DNA of 64,000 nt from Actinophytocola gossypii (GCF_025165815.1 NZ_JAFFZE010000019.1:62001-126000); one strand, 5' to 3'; shown: positions 50,597 to 60,341, counted from the stretch's first letter. Translations and numbers: made by a program. The notes: generated by a model from the letters alone, not told the origin.

Positions 50597-51393
50597 CAGA
50601 CAGCACAAGGGGCCCGTCGGGGCCGCCCTGGTCTGTCGACCTGCTGGCGGACCTGCACGCCGGGGTCCTCGACGAGGCGGAGTCCGCGCGGCTGTGGCCG
50701 CAGGTGAACGCCGACCCGGAGGCCCGCGCGATCCTCGACGCCCTCGACTCGGTCACGGCCGACCTCGGTGACTTCGCGAACGCCCCGGTCGAGCCGATGC
50801 CGGCCCAGTTCGCCGCCCGGCTGGACCAGGCGCTGGCCGCCGAGGCACGGGCCAGGGGACCGGTGACCACCGCACCGCCGCCCCGACCCGTAGCTCCGGC
50901 ACCGCCGTCTCCACCACCACCGGTCGCACCGGTCGTCGACCTGGCCGCCGCACGCAAGCGGCGGAACCGGATCGCCGCCTGGAGCACCGGAGTGCTGACC
51001 GCGGCCGCCGCGGCGGCGGCGATCGCGTTCGTCGCCATCCCCGACAACACCACCGACGGCACCGCCGCGCCGGGGGACACGGCCGAGAACGAGCAGCCGA
51101 GCGAGGGTGCGGCCCAGCCGCCCGTCGCGCTGTCCCGGGACAACCTGTCCCCGGCCATCGGGGAAGTGTCCGGCGAGAACGACTACGGCGCGTTGGAGGA
51201 CGAGGACGGCCTCCAGCAGTGCCTGGACAGCCAGGGCATCGACGCTCCCGGCGACACCATCGGCGTGCGCCCGGTGACCCTCGACGGCACGGAGGGCGTC
51301 GCGGCCCTGCTCGGCGCGGGGCGGGGCCAGTTCCTCCTCGTCGTCGTGACGCCGGACTGCGACGAGACGCTCGCCGAGACCGAGCTGCCCTGA
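50593..51393 (+). CDS. Membrane anti-sigma factor for SigM
   Basis: 266 residues. The cytoplasmic N-terminal domain (SVDLLADLHAGVLDEAESARLWPQVNADPEARAILDAL) is an anti-sigma helical bundle without the zinc HxxxCxxC motif; a Pro-rich linker follows; one membrane helix (IAAWSTGVLTAAAAAAAIAFVAIP); an extracytoplasmic domain with two Cys (LQQCLDSQGI, VTPDCDET) that may form a disulfide. ATG 50593 overlaps the sigM stop by four bases, so they are co-translated. It should hold SigM at the membrane; the signal is unknown. Confidence 0.88.
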   Translation: MTDSTRGPSGPPWSVDLLADLHAGVLDEAESARLWPQVNADPEARAILDALDSVTADLGDFANAPVEPMPAQFAARLDQALAAEARARGPVTTAPPPRPVAPAPPSPPPPVAPVVDLAAARKRRNRIAAWSTGVLTAAAAAAAIAFVAIPDNTTDGTAAPGDTAENEQPSEGAAQPPVALSRDNLSPAIGEVSGENDYGALEDEDGLQQCLDSQGIDAPGDTIGVRPVTLDGTEGVAALLGAGRGQFLLVVVTPDCDETLAETELP

Positions 51394-51479
51394 CGCGAAC
51401 ACCTGAGGGGCCGCGTGGACACCCGTCCGTGCGGCCTCTTCTCGCATCGTGGGGTACCCGATGGTCACCCGAGTGGGGC

Positions 51480-51505
51480 GGAACAAGCGGACCCTACGAT
51501 CGGTT
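51480..51505 (+). promoter_or_regulatory. SigR/SigH-type promoter of trxB-trxA
   Basis: GGAAC (51480-51484), 18 bases, GTT (51503-51505). This matches the actinobacterial thiol-stress promoter consensus GGAAY-N18-GTT of SigR/SigH. It is 43 bases upstream of the trxB ATG, a fitting distance. Not tested; by chance such a match is uncommon at exactly this place. Confidence 0.7.
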
Positions 51506-51547
51506 GTGCACAGTGCGACCGCATTCGCACCCGCTCTCGGAGGTCAG

Positions 51548-52558
51548 ATGCCCGTCACCGACAACGCGCAGGTCCGCAACGTGATCGTCGTCGGATCCGG
51601 CCCGGCCGGCTACACCGCGGCCGTGTACGCCGCCCGCGCCCAGCTCGAGCCGCTGGTGTTCGAGGGCACCCAGTTCGGCGGCGCGCTGATGACCACCACC
51701 GACGTGGAGAACTACCCCGGCTTCCGGGACGGGATCATGGGTCCGGACCTGATGGACCAGATGCGCGCCCAGGCCGAGCGGTTCGGCGCCGAACTGCGTG
51801 CCGAGGACGTCGAGGAGGTCGACCTCACCGGTCCGGTCAAGTACGTCACCGCGAACGGCGTCCGCTACGCCGCGAAGTCCGTCATCCTGGCCATGGGCGC
51901 GGCCGCCAGGTACCTGCACGTGGCCGGCGAGCAGGAGCTGCTCGGACACGGCGTGTCGGCGTGTGCCACCTGTGACGGGTTCTTCTTCCGCGACCAGGAC
52001 ATCGCCGTGGTCGGCGGCGGGGACTCCGCGATGGAGGAGGCCACCTTCCTGACCCGGTTCGCCCGGTCGGTCACGATCATCCACCGGCGCCAGGAGTTCC
52101 GCGCGTCCCGGATCATGCTGGAGCGCGCGCGGGCCAACGAGAAGATCCGCTGGCAGCTCGACTCCGAGGTGCTCGAGGTGCTCGGCCAGGCCGACGGCGC
52201 GGTCAAGGGCGTCCGGCTGCGCGACACCACCACCGGCGAGGAGTCCACGCTGGACGTGACCGGCCTGTTCATGGCCATCGGGCACGACCCGCGCAGCGCG
52301 CTGGTCGCCGGGCAGGTCGACACCGACGCCGAGGGCTACGTGCTCACCCAGGGTCAGACCACCTACACAGGAGTCGACGGCGTGTTCGCCGCAGGCGACC
52401 TGGTCGACCGGACCTACCGGCAGGCCATCACCGCGGCCGGCTCCGGCTGCTCGGCGGCGATCGACGCCGAGCGCTGGCTGGCCGAGCACGAAGGAACCGA
52501 GGAAGCCCACAAGGCACCCGAGCTCGTCGGCGGCGGCTACGCCCCGCGGGACAACTAA
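51548..52558 (+). CDS. trxB: Thioredoxin reductase
   Basis: A 336-residue NADPH-dependent flavoenzyme that reduces thioredoxin. FAD motif [20 protein letters not shown]; redox Cys pair [14 protein letters not shown] motif [23 protein letters not shown]-motif [27 protein letters not shown]. Start at ATG 51548 with GGAGGTCAG upstream; the frame is open further back to 51449 but spans the promoter. trxA follows nine bases later. Likely under thiol-stress control from a SigR-type promoter. Confidence 0.97.
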   Translation: MPVTDNAQVRNVIVVGSGPAGYTAAVYAARAQLEPLVFEGTQFGGALMTTTDVENYPGFRDGIMGPDLMDQMRAQAERFGAELRAEDVEEVDLTGPVKYVTANGVRYAAKSVILAMGAAARYLHVAGEQELLGHGVSACATCDGFFFRDQDIAVVGGGDSAMEEATFLTRFARSVTIIHRRQEFRASRIMLERARANEKIRWQLDSEVLEVLGQADGAVKGVRLRDTTTGEESTLDVTGLFMAIGHDPRSALVAGQVDTDAEGYVLTQGQTTYTGVDGVFAAGDLVDRTYRQAITAAGSGCSAAIDAERWLAEHEGTEEAHKAPELVGGGYAPRDN

Positions 52559-52567
52559 GGAGAGAAC

Positions 52568-52894
52568 ATGGCCGGAAAGCCAGTCACCGTGACCGACAGC
52601 TCGTTCGCCACCGACGTGCTGGGCAGCGACAAGCCCGTGCTGGTGGACTTCTGGGCGACCTGGTGCGGTCCGTGCCGGATGGTCGCCCCGGTCCTCGAGG
52701 AGATCGCGGGCGAGCACGACGAGATCACCATCGCCAAGCTCGACGTCGACGCCAACCCGACGGTGGCGCGCGACTACCAGGTCCTGTCGATCCCCACGCT
52801 GATCCTGTTCAAGGGCGGCGAGCCGGTGAAGCAGATCGTCGGCGCCAAGCCGAAGGCGGCACTTCTGTCGGACCTGGCCGACTACCTGGACTGA
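52568..52894 (+). CDS. trxA: Thioredoxin
   Basis: A 108-residue cytoplasmic thiol-disulfide oxidoreductase with active site WCGPC in [22 protein letters not shown], and cis-Pro in [18 protein letters not shown] start with AAGGAGAG. Operon with trxB; together they reduce ribonucleotide reductase, PAPS reductase and oxidised proteins, alongside mycothiol in these bacteria. Confidence 0.97.
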   Translation: MAGKPVTVTDSSFATDVLGSDKPVLVDFWATWCGPCRMVAPVLEEIAGEHDEITIAKLDVDANPTVARDYQVLSIPTLILFKGGEPVKQIVGAKPKAALLSDLADYLD

Positions 52895-53124
52895 TTTCCC
52901 GGCGACGGGGCAACCCCCAGGGTGAGTGGATACGTCCACGAATCGAGGACGGTGTGGCCGGGGTCACCGCGCGGACGCGTGACGTGACCCTCCGCGCCGG
53001 ACTCATGTAGGCAAGGCACAATAGTTCTCGAAGTTCGTTCTCGATGTTCTTCGCGAACACGTGCAAGTCCGTGGACGTCCTCCGCACCGGTCTCCGGCCG
53101 GTGCCCGACCCGAGCGAGGGGTGC

Positions 53125-54273
53125 ATGCGGGTACTCCGCCGCGGTGATGCTGGTCCGGCCGTTGCCGAGGTCAGGGCAACGCTCGCGGGACTCGGCCTGC
53201 TGCCGACGAACCCGCCGCCCGGCAGCTCACTGGAGGCGTACGACGAGCTGGTCGAGCACGCGGTGAGCTCGTTCCAGCAGCAGCGCGGTCTGATCACCGA
53301 CGGCGTCGTCGGCCCCGCCACCTACGGCGCCCTGCGCGACGCCACCTACCAGCTCGGCGCCCGCCCGCTGGCCTACCTGGTGTCCGCGCCGGTGTCCGGC
53401 GACGACGTGCTGACCCTGCAGGAGCGCCTGCTGGAGCTCGGCTACGACGCCGGCCGCCCCAACGGCGTGTTCGCCGCCCAGACCGAGGGCGCGCTGCGCA
53501 ACTTCCAGCGCGACTACGGGCTCAAGGTCGACGGCATCTGCGGCGCGGAGACGCTGCGGGCGCTGCGCCAGCTGTCCCCCCGGGCCCGGGGCGGGTCGCC
53601 GGTGCTGCTCCGCGAGCAGGAGCGGGTCCGCCGGGCCGGTCCTCGGCTGCGCGGCAAGCGGATCGTCATCGATCCCGGCCACGGCGGCGAGGACAGCGGC
53701 GTGTCGGTGGCCGGGGTGCGCGAGGCCGACCTGGTGTGGGACCTGGCCAGGCGCCTGGAGGGCCGGATGGTCGCCACCGGCATGCAGGCGCTGCTGTCCC
53801 GCGGTCGCGACCAGTGCCCGTCCGAGGGTGACCGGGCCGGTTTCGCCAACGAGGTCGGCGCCGACCTGTTCCTGTCGCTGCACAACGACGCCAACCGCTC
53901 GCCGGAGGCCCAGGGCGTGGCGAGCTTCCACTTCGGCACCACCGGCGGCACCACGTCCACCATCGGCGAGACGCTGGCCGGGTTCGTGCAGCGTGAGCTG
54001 GCCGCCCGCACCGGCCTGCGGGACTGCCGGACGCACCGGCGGACCTGGGACACGCTGCGGCTCACCCGCTGCCCGGCGGTGCGCATCGAGATCGGCTACC
54101 TGACCAACGCCGAGGACCGCGCCCGGCTGTCCGACCCGGGGTTCCGGGACGTGGTCGCCGAGGGCATCCTGGTCGCGGTCAAGCGGCTGTACCTGCTCGG
54201 CGAGAACGACCAGCCGACCGGCACGTTCACCTTCGCCGACGTCCTGCGGCACGAGCTGGCCAAGGCCGAGTAG
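53125..54273 (+). CDS. cwlM: CwlM-like amidase_3 protein, regulator of peptidoglycan synthesis
   Basis: 382 residues, starting at ATG 53125 (MRVLRRGDAGPAV, AGGGG upstream). Two peptidoglycan-binding_1 repeats (VRATLAGLGLLP..., LTLQERLLELGYDAGRPNGVFAAQTEGALRNFQRDYGL) and an N-acetylmuramoyl-L-alanine amidase_3 domain with zinc ligands (IDPGHGGED, LHNDAN) and EIGYLTN. There is no signal peptide. In mycobacteria CwlM is cytoplasmic and, when phosphorylated by PknB, activates MurA rather than cleaving wall. The same position beside trxA and parB supports that role here. Confidence 0.93.
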   Translation: MRVLRRGDAGPAVAEVRATLAGLGLLPTNPPPGSSLEAYDELVEHAVSSFQQQRGLITDGVVGPATYGALRDATYQLGARPLAYLVSAPVSGDDVLTLQERLLELGYDAGRPNGVFAAQTEGALRNFQRDYGLKVDGICGAETLRALRQLSPRARGGSPVLLREQERVRRAGPRLRGKRIVIDPGHGGEDSGVSVAGVREADLVWDLARRLEGRMVATGMQALLSRGRDQCPSEGDRAGFANEVGADLFLSLHNDANRSPEAQGVASFHFGTTGGTTSTIGETLAGFVQRELAARTGLRDCRTHRRTWDTLRLTRCPAVRIEIGYLTNAEDRARLSDPGFRDVVAEGILVAVKRLYLLGENDQPTGTFTFADVLRHELAKAE

Positions 54274-54277
54274 TCCG

Positions 54278-54913
54278 CTAGCGCTGGAGCGCCGGGCTGG
54301 GGCTCGCCGTGGTCACCGAAACGGTGCCCAGCAGGCGCTCCAGGGCCGCTTCGACGTCTTCCTTCCAACTGATCGCCGAACGCAGTTCCAGGCGCACCCG
54401 GGGCCAACGGGGGTGCTGGCGGACGGTCTTGAAGCCGACCGACAGGAAGAAGTCGACCGGCAGCACGCAGCCAGCCCCGTCCTCCTCCGGCTTGGCGTCC
54501 CCGAACGCCTCGATCGCCTTCACGCCGCGCCGCGTCAGGTCCTTGGCCACCGCCTGCAGCAGCATCCGGGCGAGTCCGCCGCCGCGGAACTCCGGCAGCA
54601 CGAAGAACCCGGTGAGCAGCACGGCGTCCGGGCTGGGCGGCGAGGTGGGGAACGCGGCCGCGCGCGGCACGGCGGTCGGCGGGGCGTAGAGCACGAACCC
54701 GACCGGCAGCTTGTCGCTGTAGACGATCCGGCCGCAGGAGCCCCACTCCAGCAGCACGCTGGAGACCCAGGCCTCCTTCTCCAGGTCGGCGGTGCCGAAC
54801 TCCTCCGCCTGTTCCCGCAGATGCGGCGCGACCTCCCAGAACACGCACTTCCGCGAGTGCTTGGGCAGGTCCTCTAGGTTGTCCAGCGTGACGCCGATGA
54901 CGCGTCGCGACAC
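54278..54913 (-). CDS. GNAT family acetyltransferase
   Basis: 211 residues from GTG 54911-54913 (GGGAGGTCAG upstream). N-terminal VIGVTLDNLEDLPKHSRKCVFWEV is conserved in the Rv3916c-like group; acetyl-CoA binding motif FVLPEFRGGGLARMLLQAVAKDLTRRGVKAIEAFG. Acceptor substrate unknown. It converges on cwlM with a four-base gap; this gene separates cwlM from parB in mycobacteria too. Confidence 0.9.
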   Translation of the reverse strand: MSRRVIGVTLDNLEDLPKHSRKCVFWEVAPHLREQAEEFGTADLEKEAWVSSVLLEWGSCGRIVYSDKLPVGFVLYAPPTAVPRAAAFPTSPPSPDAVLLTGFFVLPEFRGGGLARMLLQAVAKDLTRRGVKAIEAFGDAKPEEDGAGCVLPVDFFLSVGFKTVRQHPRWPRVRLELRSAISWKEDVEAALERLLGTVSVTTASPSPALQR

Positions 54914-55040
54914 CTGACCTCCCCTGCCGTGTTGCGCGTTCCGCATCACAGGATAAGCCTCCACCGACGCCCGCGGAAACCTCGCGGGCCCGAGGAGGGC
55001 TCCGGTTACACTCGATCGATCTACCTCCGCCCCATCCGCG

Positions 55041-56369
55041 ATGGAGCCGCGCATGACCTCGGGACCGCCGGACGGCATCAGCACCAGCACCAGCCTCGAC
55101 CCGCACCTGCGCCGCTACGCGGCCCGCGCGGCCGGGATGACGGCCTCCGAGGTGCGGGCGCTGTTCGCGGTGGCCAGCCGGCCGGAGGTCGTATCGCTGG
55201 CCGGCGGCATGCCCAACCTCACCGCGCTGCCGCTGGACTCGCTGTCCACCGAGGTCGCCGGGCTGATCAGCGGGGAGGGCCTGGTCGCGCTGCAGTACGG
55301 CTCGGCGCACGGGCTGCCGGAGCTGCGGGACCAGATCTGCGAGGTCATGGCGCTGGAGGAGGTGCGCGGACACCCCGACGACGTGGTGGTGACCGTCGGC
55401 TCGCAGATGGCGCTGGACATGGTGACCAGGATCTTCTGTGACCCCGGCGACGTGGTGCTCGCCGAGGGGCCCTCCTACGTCGGCGCGCTCGGCACGTTCG
55501 CCGCCTACCAGGCCGATGTGGTGCACGTCGCGATGGACGACGACGGCCTGGTGCCCGAGGCGCTGCGGGAGGCGCTGACCGCGTGCGAGCGGGCCGGCCG
55601 GCGGGTGAAGTTCCTCTACACGATCCCGAACTTCCACAACCCGGCCGGCGTGACGATGAGCGTGCCGCGGCGGTCGGAGGTGCTGTCGATCTGCGCGGCA
55701 CACGGCGTGCTGGTGGTCGAGGACAACCCGTACGGGCTGCTCGGCTTCGACGGGCAGACCTACCCGGCGCTGCGGTCGATGGACCCGGACAACGTCGTCT
55801 ACCTGGGCTCGTTCTCCAAGACGTTCGCCGCCGGCCTGCGGGTCGGCTGGGTGCTGGCGCCGCACGCGGTGCGGGAGAAGCTGATGCTCGCCGCCGAGTC
55901 GGCCACGCTGTGCCCGCCGACGCTGAACCAGATGATCGTGTCCAGGTACCTGGCCACGCACGACTGGAAGGGCCAGGTCAAGGCGTTCCAGCAGGCCTAC
56001 CGGGAGCGGCGGGACGCGATGCTGGCCGGGCTGTCCCAGTACCTGCCGGCGGGGTGCTCGTGGACCGTGCCGGCCGGCGGCTTCTTCGTCTGGGTGACCG
56101 TGCCCGAGGGCGTGGACACCAAGGCGATGCTGCCGCGCGCGGTGACCGCCCGGGTCGCCTACGTCTCCGGCACGGGGTTCTACGCTGACGGCCTGGGCAG
56201 CCGCCAGATGCGGTTGTCGTTCTGCTATCCGACCCCGGAGCGCATCACCGAGGGTGTGCGCCGGCTCGCCGCCGTGCTGTCCGACGAGCTGGAGCTCGCC
56301 GCGACGTTCGGCCCGATCAACCAGCGGGCCGGGTCCGGTCCCCAGGTGCCCGCTCCGGACACCGCCTAG
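55041..56369 (+). CDS. Fold-type I PLP aminotransferase (2-aminoadipate/LysN or MocR-core like)
   Basis: 442 residues. Class I/II aminotransferase with VSLAGGMPNLTALPL, LQYGSAHGLPELRDQI, YTIPNFHNPAGVTMS, EDNPYGLLGFDG and the PLP Lys in YLGSFSKTFAAGLRVGW; C-terminal ERITEGVRRLAAVL. No N-terminal helix-turn-helix, so it is an enzyme, not a MocR regulator. Closest pattern is the 2-aminoadipate/kynurenine aminotransferase group; substrate not certain. The Ddl gene starts ten bases later, hinting at a D-amino-acid or wall-linked role, which is inference. Confidence 0.88.
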   Translation: MEPRMTSGPPDGISTSTSLDPHLRRYAARAAGMTASEVRALFAVASRPEVVSLAGGMPNLTALPLDSLSTEVAGLISGEGLVALQYGSAHGLPELRDQICEVMALEEVRGHPDDVVVTVGSQMALDMVTRIFCDPGDVVLAEGPSYVGALGTFAAYQADVVHVAMDDDGLVPEALREALTACERAGRRVKFLYTIPNFHNPAGVTMSVPRRSEVLSICAAHGVLVVEDNPYGLLGFDGQTYPALRSMDPDNVVYLGSFSKTFAAGLRVGWVLAPHAVREKLMLAAESATLCPPTLNQMIVSRYLATHDWKGQVKAFQQAYRERRDAMLAGLSQYLPAGCSWTVPAGGFFVWVTVPEGVDTKAMLPRAVTARVAYVSGTGFYADGLGSRQMRLSFCYPTPERITEGVRRLAAVLSDELELAATFGPINQRAGSGPQVPAPDTA

Positions 56370-56379
56370 GAGGGCGCCC

Positions 56380-57342
56380 GTGTCCGACCGTTGTGTGGCT
56401 GTGCTGTCCGGCGGGCTCTCCCACGAGCGGGACGTGTCGCTGCGGTCCGGGCGCCGGCTGTCCACGGCGTTGCGTTCGGTCGGGGTCACGGTCGACGAGT
56501 GGGACGCGGACGCCAACCTGCTGGCGCGGTTGCGGGAGCACCGGCCGGACGCGGTGCTGATCGCGCTGCACGGGGCCGAGGGCGAGGGCGGGTCGGTGCA
56601 GACCGTGCTGGAGATGCTCGACGTGCCGTACGTCGGTTCGGACTCGCACGCGTGCCGGCGGGCGTGGGACAAGCCGACCGCGAAGACCGAGCTGGCGCGG
56701 GCCGGGCTGGCGACGCCGGACTGGGTGGTGCTGCCGCACAGCACGTTCCGGGAGCTGGGCGCGCGGGCGGTGCTGGACGCGATGGTCGACCGGCTGGGAC
56801 TGCCGATGATGCTCAAGCCGGAGCAGGGTGGCTCGGCGTTGGGCGCGCAGGTGGTGCGGGACGCGGCCGACCTGCCGGCGGCCATGGTCGGCTGCCTTGC
56901 CTACGGGGAGACCGTGCTCGCCGAACGGTTCGTGCCGGGCGTGGAGGTCGCGGTCACCGTGGTCGATGGAGTGGTCGACGGGTCCGACGGGCCGGTGGCG
57001 CTGCCGGCGGTGGAGATCGACCCGGAGAGCGGGGTCTACGACTACACCGCCCGGTACACCGCCGGACTGACCACGTTCCACACCCCGGCCCGGCTCGACG
57101 AGCGCGCGGCGGCCGCGGTGGCCGATCTCGCGGTGGCGGCGCACCGGCTGTTGGGGCTGCGCGACGTGTCCCGCACCGACGCGATCGTCGCCGGCGACGG
57201 GACCGTCCACTTCCTCGAAGTCAACTCCTCGCCGGGACTGACCGAGACCTCGCTGCTGCCGATGGCGGCGGAGGCCGATGGGCGCTCACTCGGCGACATC
57301 TACACCGCGCTGATCGAGCGCGCGGTCAACCGCTCTCGGTAG
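56380..57342 (+). CDS. ddl: D-alanine--D-alanine ligase family (ATP-grasp)
   Basis: 320 residues. N-terminal CVAVLSGGLSHERDVSLRSGRRL, LHGAEGEGGSVQTVLEMLDVPYVGSD, ATP-grasp lysine/glycine loop MMLKPEQGGSALGAQVV, VPGVEVAVTVVDG and metal-binding FLEVNSSPGLTETSLLPMAA. The GTG start overlaps a ribosome site (TAGGAGGG) at the aminotransferase stop. Joins D-Ala residues for peptidoglycan precursors. Actinomycetes usually have a longer main Ddl elsewhere, so this could be an auxiliary or specialised ligase; the hinge residues that set D-Ala versus D-Ser or D-lactate cannot be judged here. Confidence 0.88.
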   Translation: MSDRCVAVLSGGLSHERDVSLRSGRRLSTALRSVGVTVDEWDADANLLARLREHRPDAVLIALHGAEGEGGSVQTVLEMLDVPYVGSDSHACRRAWDKPTAKTELARAGLATPDWVVLPHSTFRELGARAVLDAMVDRLGLPMMLKPEQGGSALGAQVVRDAADLPAAMVGCLAYGETVLAERFVPGVEVAVTVVDGVVDGSDGPVALPAVEIDPESGVYDYTARYTAGLTTFHTPARLDERAAAAVADLAVAAHRLLGLRDVSRTDAIVAGDGTVHFLEVNSSPGLTETSLLPMAAEADGRSLGDIYTALIERAVNRSR

Positions 57343-57396
57343 TCGAATCGGCACTTTTCGTCATCGTCACCGTGACGTAAAGGGCTGGGGTGATCC

Positions 57397-58383
57397 CTAA
57401 TCGATTTCCGATGTCCGATTCGTCCCGTTTTTTGCCATCAGATCGACAATCCGTTCAAGATCGTCCACCGACCCGAACTCGACCACGATCTTGCCCTTGC
57501 GGCGGCCGAGTTCGACCTTCACCCGGGTGTCGAACGTGTTGGAGAGGCGGTCGGCGACGTCCTGGAGCCCGGGTGCCTGCATCGGCTTGCGGGGTTGCGC
57601 CTTCGGCTTGGCCGGTGCCTGGCTCTTGATGAGCGTGACCGCCTCCTCGGTGGCCCGCACCGACAGACCCTCGGCGACGATCCGGGCGGCGAGCTCCTCC
57701 TGCGCGCCGGCGTCGTCCAGGCCGAGCAGCGCGCGGGCGTGCCCGGAGGACAGCACGCCGGCGGCGACCCGGCGCTGCACGGGCAGGGGGAGCCGCAGCA
57801 GGCGGATCGTGTTCGTGATGACCGGGCGGCTGCGGCCGATCCGGGACGCCAGCTCGTCGTGGGTGACCTCGAACTCGTCGAGCAGCTGCTGGTAGGCGGC
57901 CGCCTCCTCCAGCGGGTTGAGCTGGACGCGGTGGATGTTCTCCAGCAGGGCGTCGCGGAGCATCGCGTCGTCGGTCGTCTGCCGGACGATGGCCGGGATC
58001 GCGGCCATCTCGGCGCGCTGGGCGGCCCGCAGCCGGCGCTCGCCCATGACCAGCTCGTACTTGTCGCCGCCGAGCTCGCGCACCACGATCGGCTGCATGA
58101 GGCCGAACTCGCGGATCGAGTGCTCGAGCTCGGCCAGCGCGTCCTCGTCGAAGACCTGACGGGGCTGCTTCGGGTTCGCCTGGATCGAGTCGGTCGGGAC
58201 CTCGCGGTACACCGCACCGGCCACCGAACCGCTCGCGGCCGGCGGCGCCGGCGCGGTGTTGCCACCGTTCACCGGCCGGGCCGGAGCGGTCGGCAGCTTC
58301 ACCGCGCCCTCGGTGCCCGCGGCCGGGCCCTGCGGAATCAGTGCGGCGAGGCCGCGGCCCAGCCCACCCTTGCGTTCAGTCAT
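57397..58383 (-). CDS. parB: Chromosome partitioning protein ParB
   Basis: 328 residues: N-terminal [14 protein letters not shown] motif (ParA interaction), the CTPase domain with box motifs [30 protein letters not shown] and GERRLRAAQ, central helix-turn-helix for parS ([21 protein letters not shown]), C-terminal dimerisation domain ([11 protein letters not shown]). ATG start, 11 bases after the parA stop. Binds parS at 59361 and 60175 and spreads to load SMC and position the origin. Confidence 0.97.
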   Translation of the reverse strand: MTERKGGLGRGLAALIPQGPAAGTEGAVKLPTAPARPVNGGNTAPAPPAASGSVAGAVYREVPTDSIQANPKQPRQVFDEDALAELEHSIREFGLMQPIVVRELGGDKYELVMGERRLRAAQRAEMAAIPAIVRQTTDDAMLRDALLENIHRVQLNPLEEAAAYQQLLDEFEVTHDELASRIGRSRPVITNTIRLLRLPLPVQRRVAAGVLSSGHARALLGLDDAGAQEELAARIVAEGLSVRATEEAVTLIKSQAPAKPKAQPRKPMQAPGLQDVADRLSNTFDTRVKVELGRRKGKIVVEFGSVDDLERIVDLMAKNGTNRTSEID

Positions 58384-58394
58384 GCCCCTGCTCT

Positions 58395-59330
58395 CTACTC
58401 CCCGCCGAACCCTCGCTCGGCCATCTCCCGCGCAGCGTCAAGGTAGCTCATCGCACCCCGAGAACCCGGGTCGTACGCGAGCACCGTCTGCCCGAAGCCT
58501 GGTGCCTCGGACACCTTCACGCTACGGGGAATGACCGTACGCAGCACGGTGGCGCCGAAGTGCTTGCGGACCTCGGCGGTGACCTGGTCGGCGAGCTTCG
58601 TGCGGCCGTCGTACATCGTCAGCAGGATCGTGGACACCTTCAGGTTCGGGTTGAGGTGGTTCTGCACCAGCTCGATGTTGCGCAGGAGCTGGGAGAGCCC
58701 CTCCAGCGCGTAGTACTCGCACTGGATCGGGATGAGTACCTCCTCGGCGGCCACCATCGCGTTGACCGTGAGCAGGCCGAGCGACGGCGGGCAGTCGATG
58801 AACACGAAGTCCGGGTTCAGCTGGTCGAACGCGCCGGTGGGCAGCGCCTCCTTGAGCCGGGACTCGCGGCCCTCCATGGCGACGAGCTCGATCTCCGCGC
58901 CGGCCAGGTCGATGGTGGCGGGGACGCAGTAGAGGTTCTCCGACTGGTCACTGACCGCGGCCGCGTCGGCCAGGGAGACCTCGCCGAGGAGCACCTCGTA
59001 GATCGAAGGCACGCCCGAGCGGTGGTCGACGCCGAGCGCGGTGCTGGCGTTGCCCTGCGGGTCGAGGTCGATCACCAGGACCTTGAGTCCGTGCATGGCG
59101 AGCGAGGCGGCGAGGTTTACCGCGCTGGTCGTCTTGCCGACGCCGCCCTTCTGGTTCGCCACGGTCATCACGCGGCGCCGCGCCGGCTTGGGCAGCGTGT
59201 CCTTCGGGTGCAGCATGCGGGTCGCCCGGGCTGCTTCCTCCGCGATCGGCGTCCATCCGGACACCGCGGCGGCCGCCTCGACGTTCTCGTGCATCACCGC
59301 TTCCGGGTGCTGCTGGTGCCGGCCGCTCAC
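58395..59330 (-). CDS. parA: Chromosome partitioning ATPase ParA
   Basis: 311 residues. Deviant Walker [23 protein letters not shown], Walker [32 protein letters not shown]. An N-terminal extension of ~50 residues ([26 protein letters not shown]...) precedes the ATPase. GTG start with GAGGGA upstream. Pulls ParB-parS complexes during segregation and, in hyphal actinomycetes, tip growth. A parS site lies 30 bases upstream of its start. Confidence 0.97.
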   Translation of the reverse strand: MSGRHQQHPEAVMHENVEAAAAVSGWTPIAEEAARATRMLHPKDTLPKPARRRVMTVANQKGGVGKTTSAVNLAASLAMHGLKVLVIDLDPQGNASTALGVDHRSGVPSIYEVLLGEVSLADAAAVSDQSENLYCVPATIDLAGAEIELVAMEGRESRLKEALPTGAFDQLNPDFVFIDCPPSLGLLTVNAMVAAEEVLIPIQCEYYALEGLSQLLRNIELVQNHLNPNLKVSTILLTMYDGRTKLADQVTAEVRKHFGATVLRTVIPRSVKVSEAPGFGQTVLAYDPGSRGAMSYLDAAREMAERGFGGE

Positions 59331-59360
59331 GACTGTCCCTCGCAGGCTCGGTGGTGCCGC

Positions 59361-59376
59361 TGTTTCACGTGAAACA
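59361..59376. promoter_or_regulatory. parS site 1
   Basis: TGTTTCACGTGAAACA, a perfect 16-bp palindrome identical to the universal ParB-binding consensus. Located between parA and rsmG. Confidence 0.98.
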
Positions 59377-59423
59377 TGGTCGCTCCGATCGTTGGGTAGC
59401 GGGGCACGAGACGTGGGCCGTCG

Positions 59424-60182
59424 TCAGTGCCCCTGTTCCTTCCTGGTGCGTTGCGCGCTCCGCTGCCGGGGCCGACCACGGCCCGACGCACGCCCCAGCG
59501 CGCTCATTCGCTCGACCTCAATGATGGTCGCCGGCGGGTCCAGCACGTCGGCGCCACACCGCTCGACCGACGGATGTCCCCCACCCGCGCGACCCACGGC
59601 GGCGCCGTCGCGTTCGATCTCGTCCGCCGCGCTCTCGCCCTTGAGTGCGACGAGGCGCCCGCCCTGCCGGAGCAGGGGAGCGCTCCAGCCCCACAACCGG
59701 TCCAGTGGAGCAACCGCCCGCGCGATCACGACATCGGCACCGGCGAGCCGTTGCTTGACACCCGGCTCCTCCGCGCGCCCGCGCAGGACGGTCGCGGACA
59801 GACCGAGTGCGTCGACGACCTCTTCCAGCCAGGCCACTCGGCGAGCCATCGGCTCCAGCAGGGTGACGTCCAGGTCCGGTCGCGCCAGGATGAGTGGCAC
59901 GCCCGGCAGACCGGCACCTGAGCCCAGGTCCACCACCCGCGCGCGGTCGGGCACGCGTTCGCCAACCACCGCCGAGTTCAGCAGGTGGCGCTCCCACAGC
60001 CGCTCGACCTCGCGCGGTCCGATCAGGCCGCGTTCGATGCCGGCGGCGGCGAGCAGTTCCGCGAAGCGCACGGCTGCCGGCAGGGCGTCGCCGAATATCG
60101 AGGACGCGGACTCCGGGGGAGCGGGCGCTGCTGCCTTCTCGTCCAATCCGGGGCCTGCCTCGCTAGTGATGCGGTGTTTCAC
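59424..60182 (-). CDS. rsmG: 16S rRNA (guanine-N7) methyltransferase RsmG
   Basis: 252 residues in the form starting at GTG 60180-60182, which lies inside parS site 2 so that the protein begins VKHRITSEAG; FHVKH-type N-termini are common in GidB for this reason. A GTG at 60246-60248 is the alternative. Motifs: AAAVRFAELLAAAGIERGLIGPREVERLWERHLLNSAVV, SAM motif VVDLGSGAGLPGVPLILARP, VIARAVAPLDRLWGW. Methylates G527-equivalent of 16S rRNA; loss gives low-level streptomycin resistance. The jag terminator lies upstream, so it has its own promoter. Confidence 0.92.
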   Translation of the reverse strand: MKHRITSEAGPGLDEKAAAPAPPESASSIFGDALPAAVRFAELLAAAGIERGLIGPREVERLWERHLLNSAVVGERVPDRARVVDLGSGAGLPGVPLILARPDLDVTLLEPMARRVAWLEEVVDALGLSATVLRGRAEEPGVKQRLAGADVVIARAVAPLDRLWGWSAPLLRQGGRLVALKGESAADEIERDGAAVGRAGGGHPSVERCGADVLDPPATIIEVERMSALGRASGRGRPRQRSAQRTRKEQGH

Positions 60183-60190
60183 GTGAAACC
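60175..60190. promoter_or_regulatory. parS site 2
   Basis: TGTTTCACGTGAAACC, 15 of 16 bases of the parS consensus, overlapping the proposed rsmG start codon. Confidence 0.95.
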
Positions 60191-60283
60191 GAGCGAATCG
60201 CGGCGAAACTCGTGGGCCTGCTCGGCGGGCGCCGACCTTCCCGCTCACGCGGCGGTACTCGGCACGACGATCGTATCCGACAG

Positions 60284-60327
60284 AAAAAAGCGGCTACCCC
60301 CGCCCACGAAGGACTGGGATAGCCGCT
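60284..60327 (-). terminator. Terminator downstream of jag
   Basis: On the minus strand AGCGGCTA...TAGCCGCT with partial inner pairing, followed by six U residues. It ends the rpmH-rnpA-yidD-yidC-jag transcript and separates it from rsmG-parAB. Confidence 0.85.
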
Positions 60328-60341
60328 CGAACGACCTGTGG

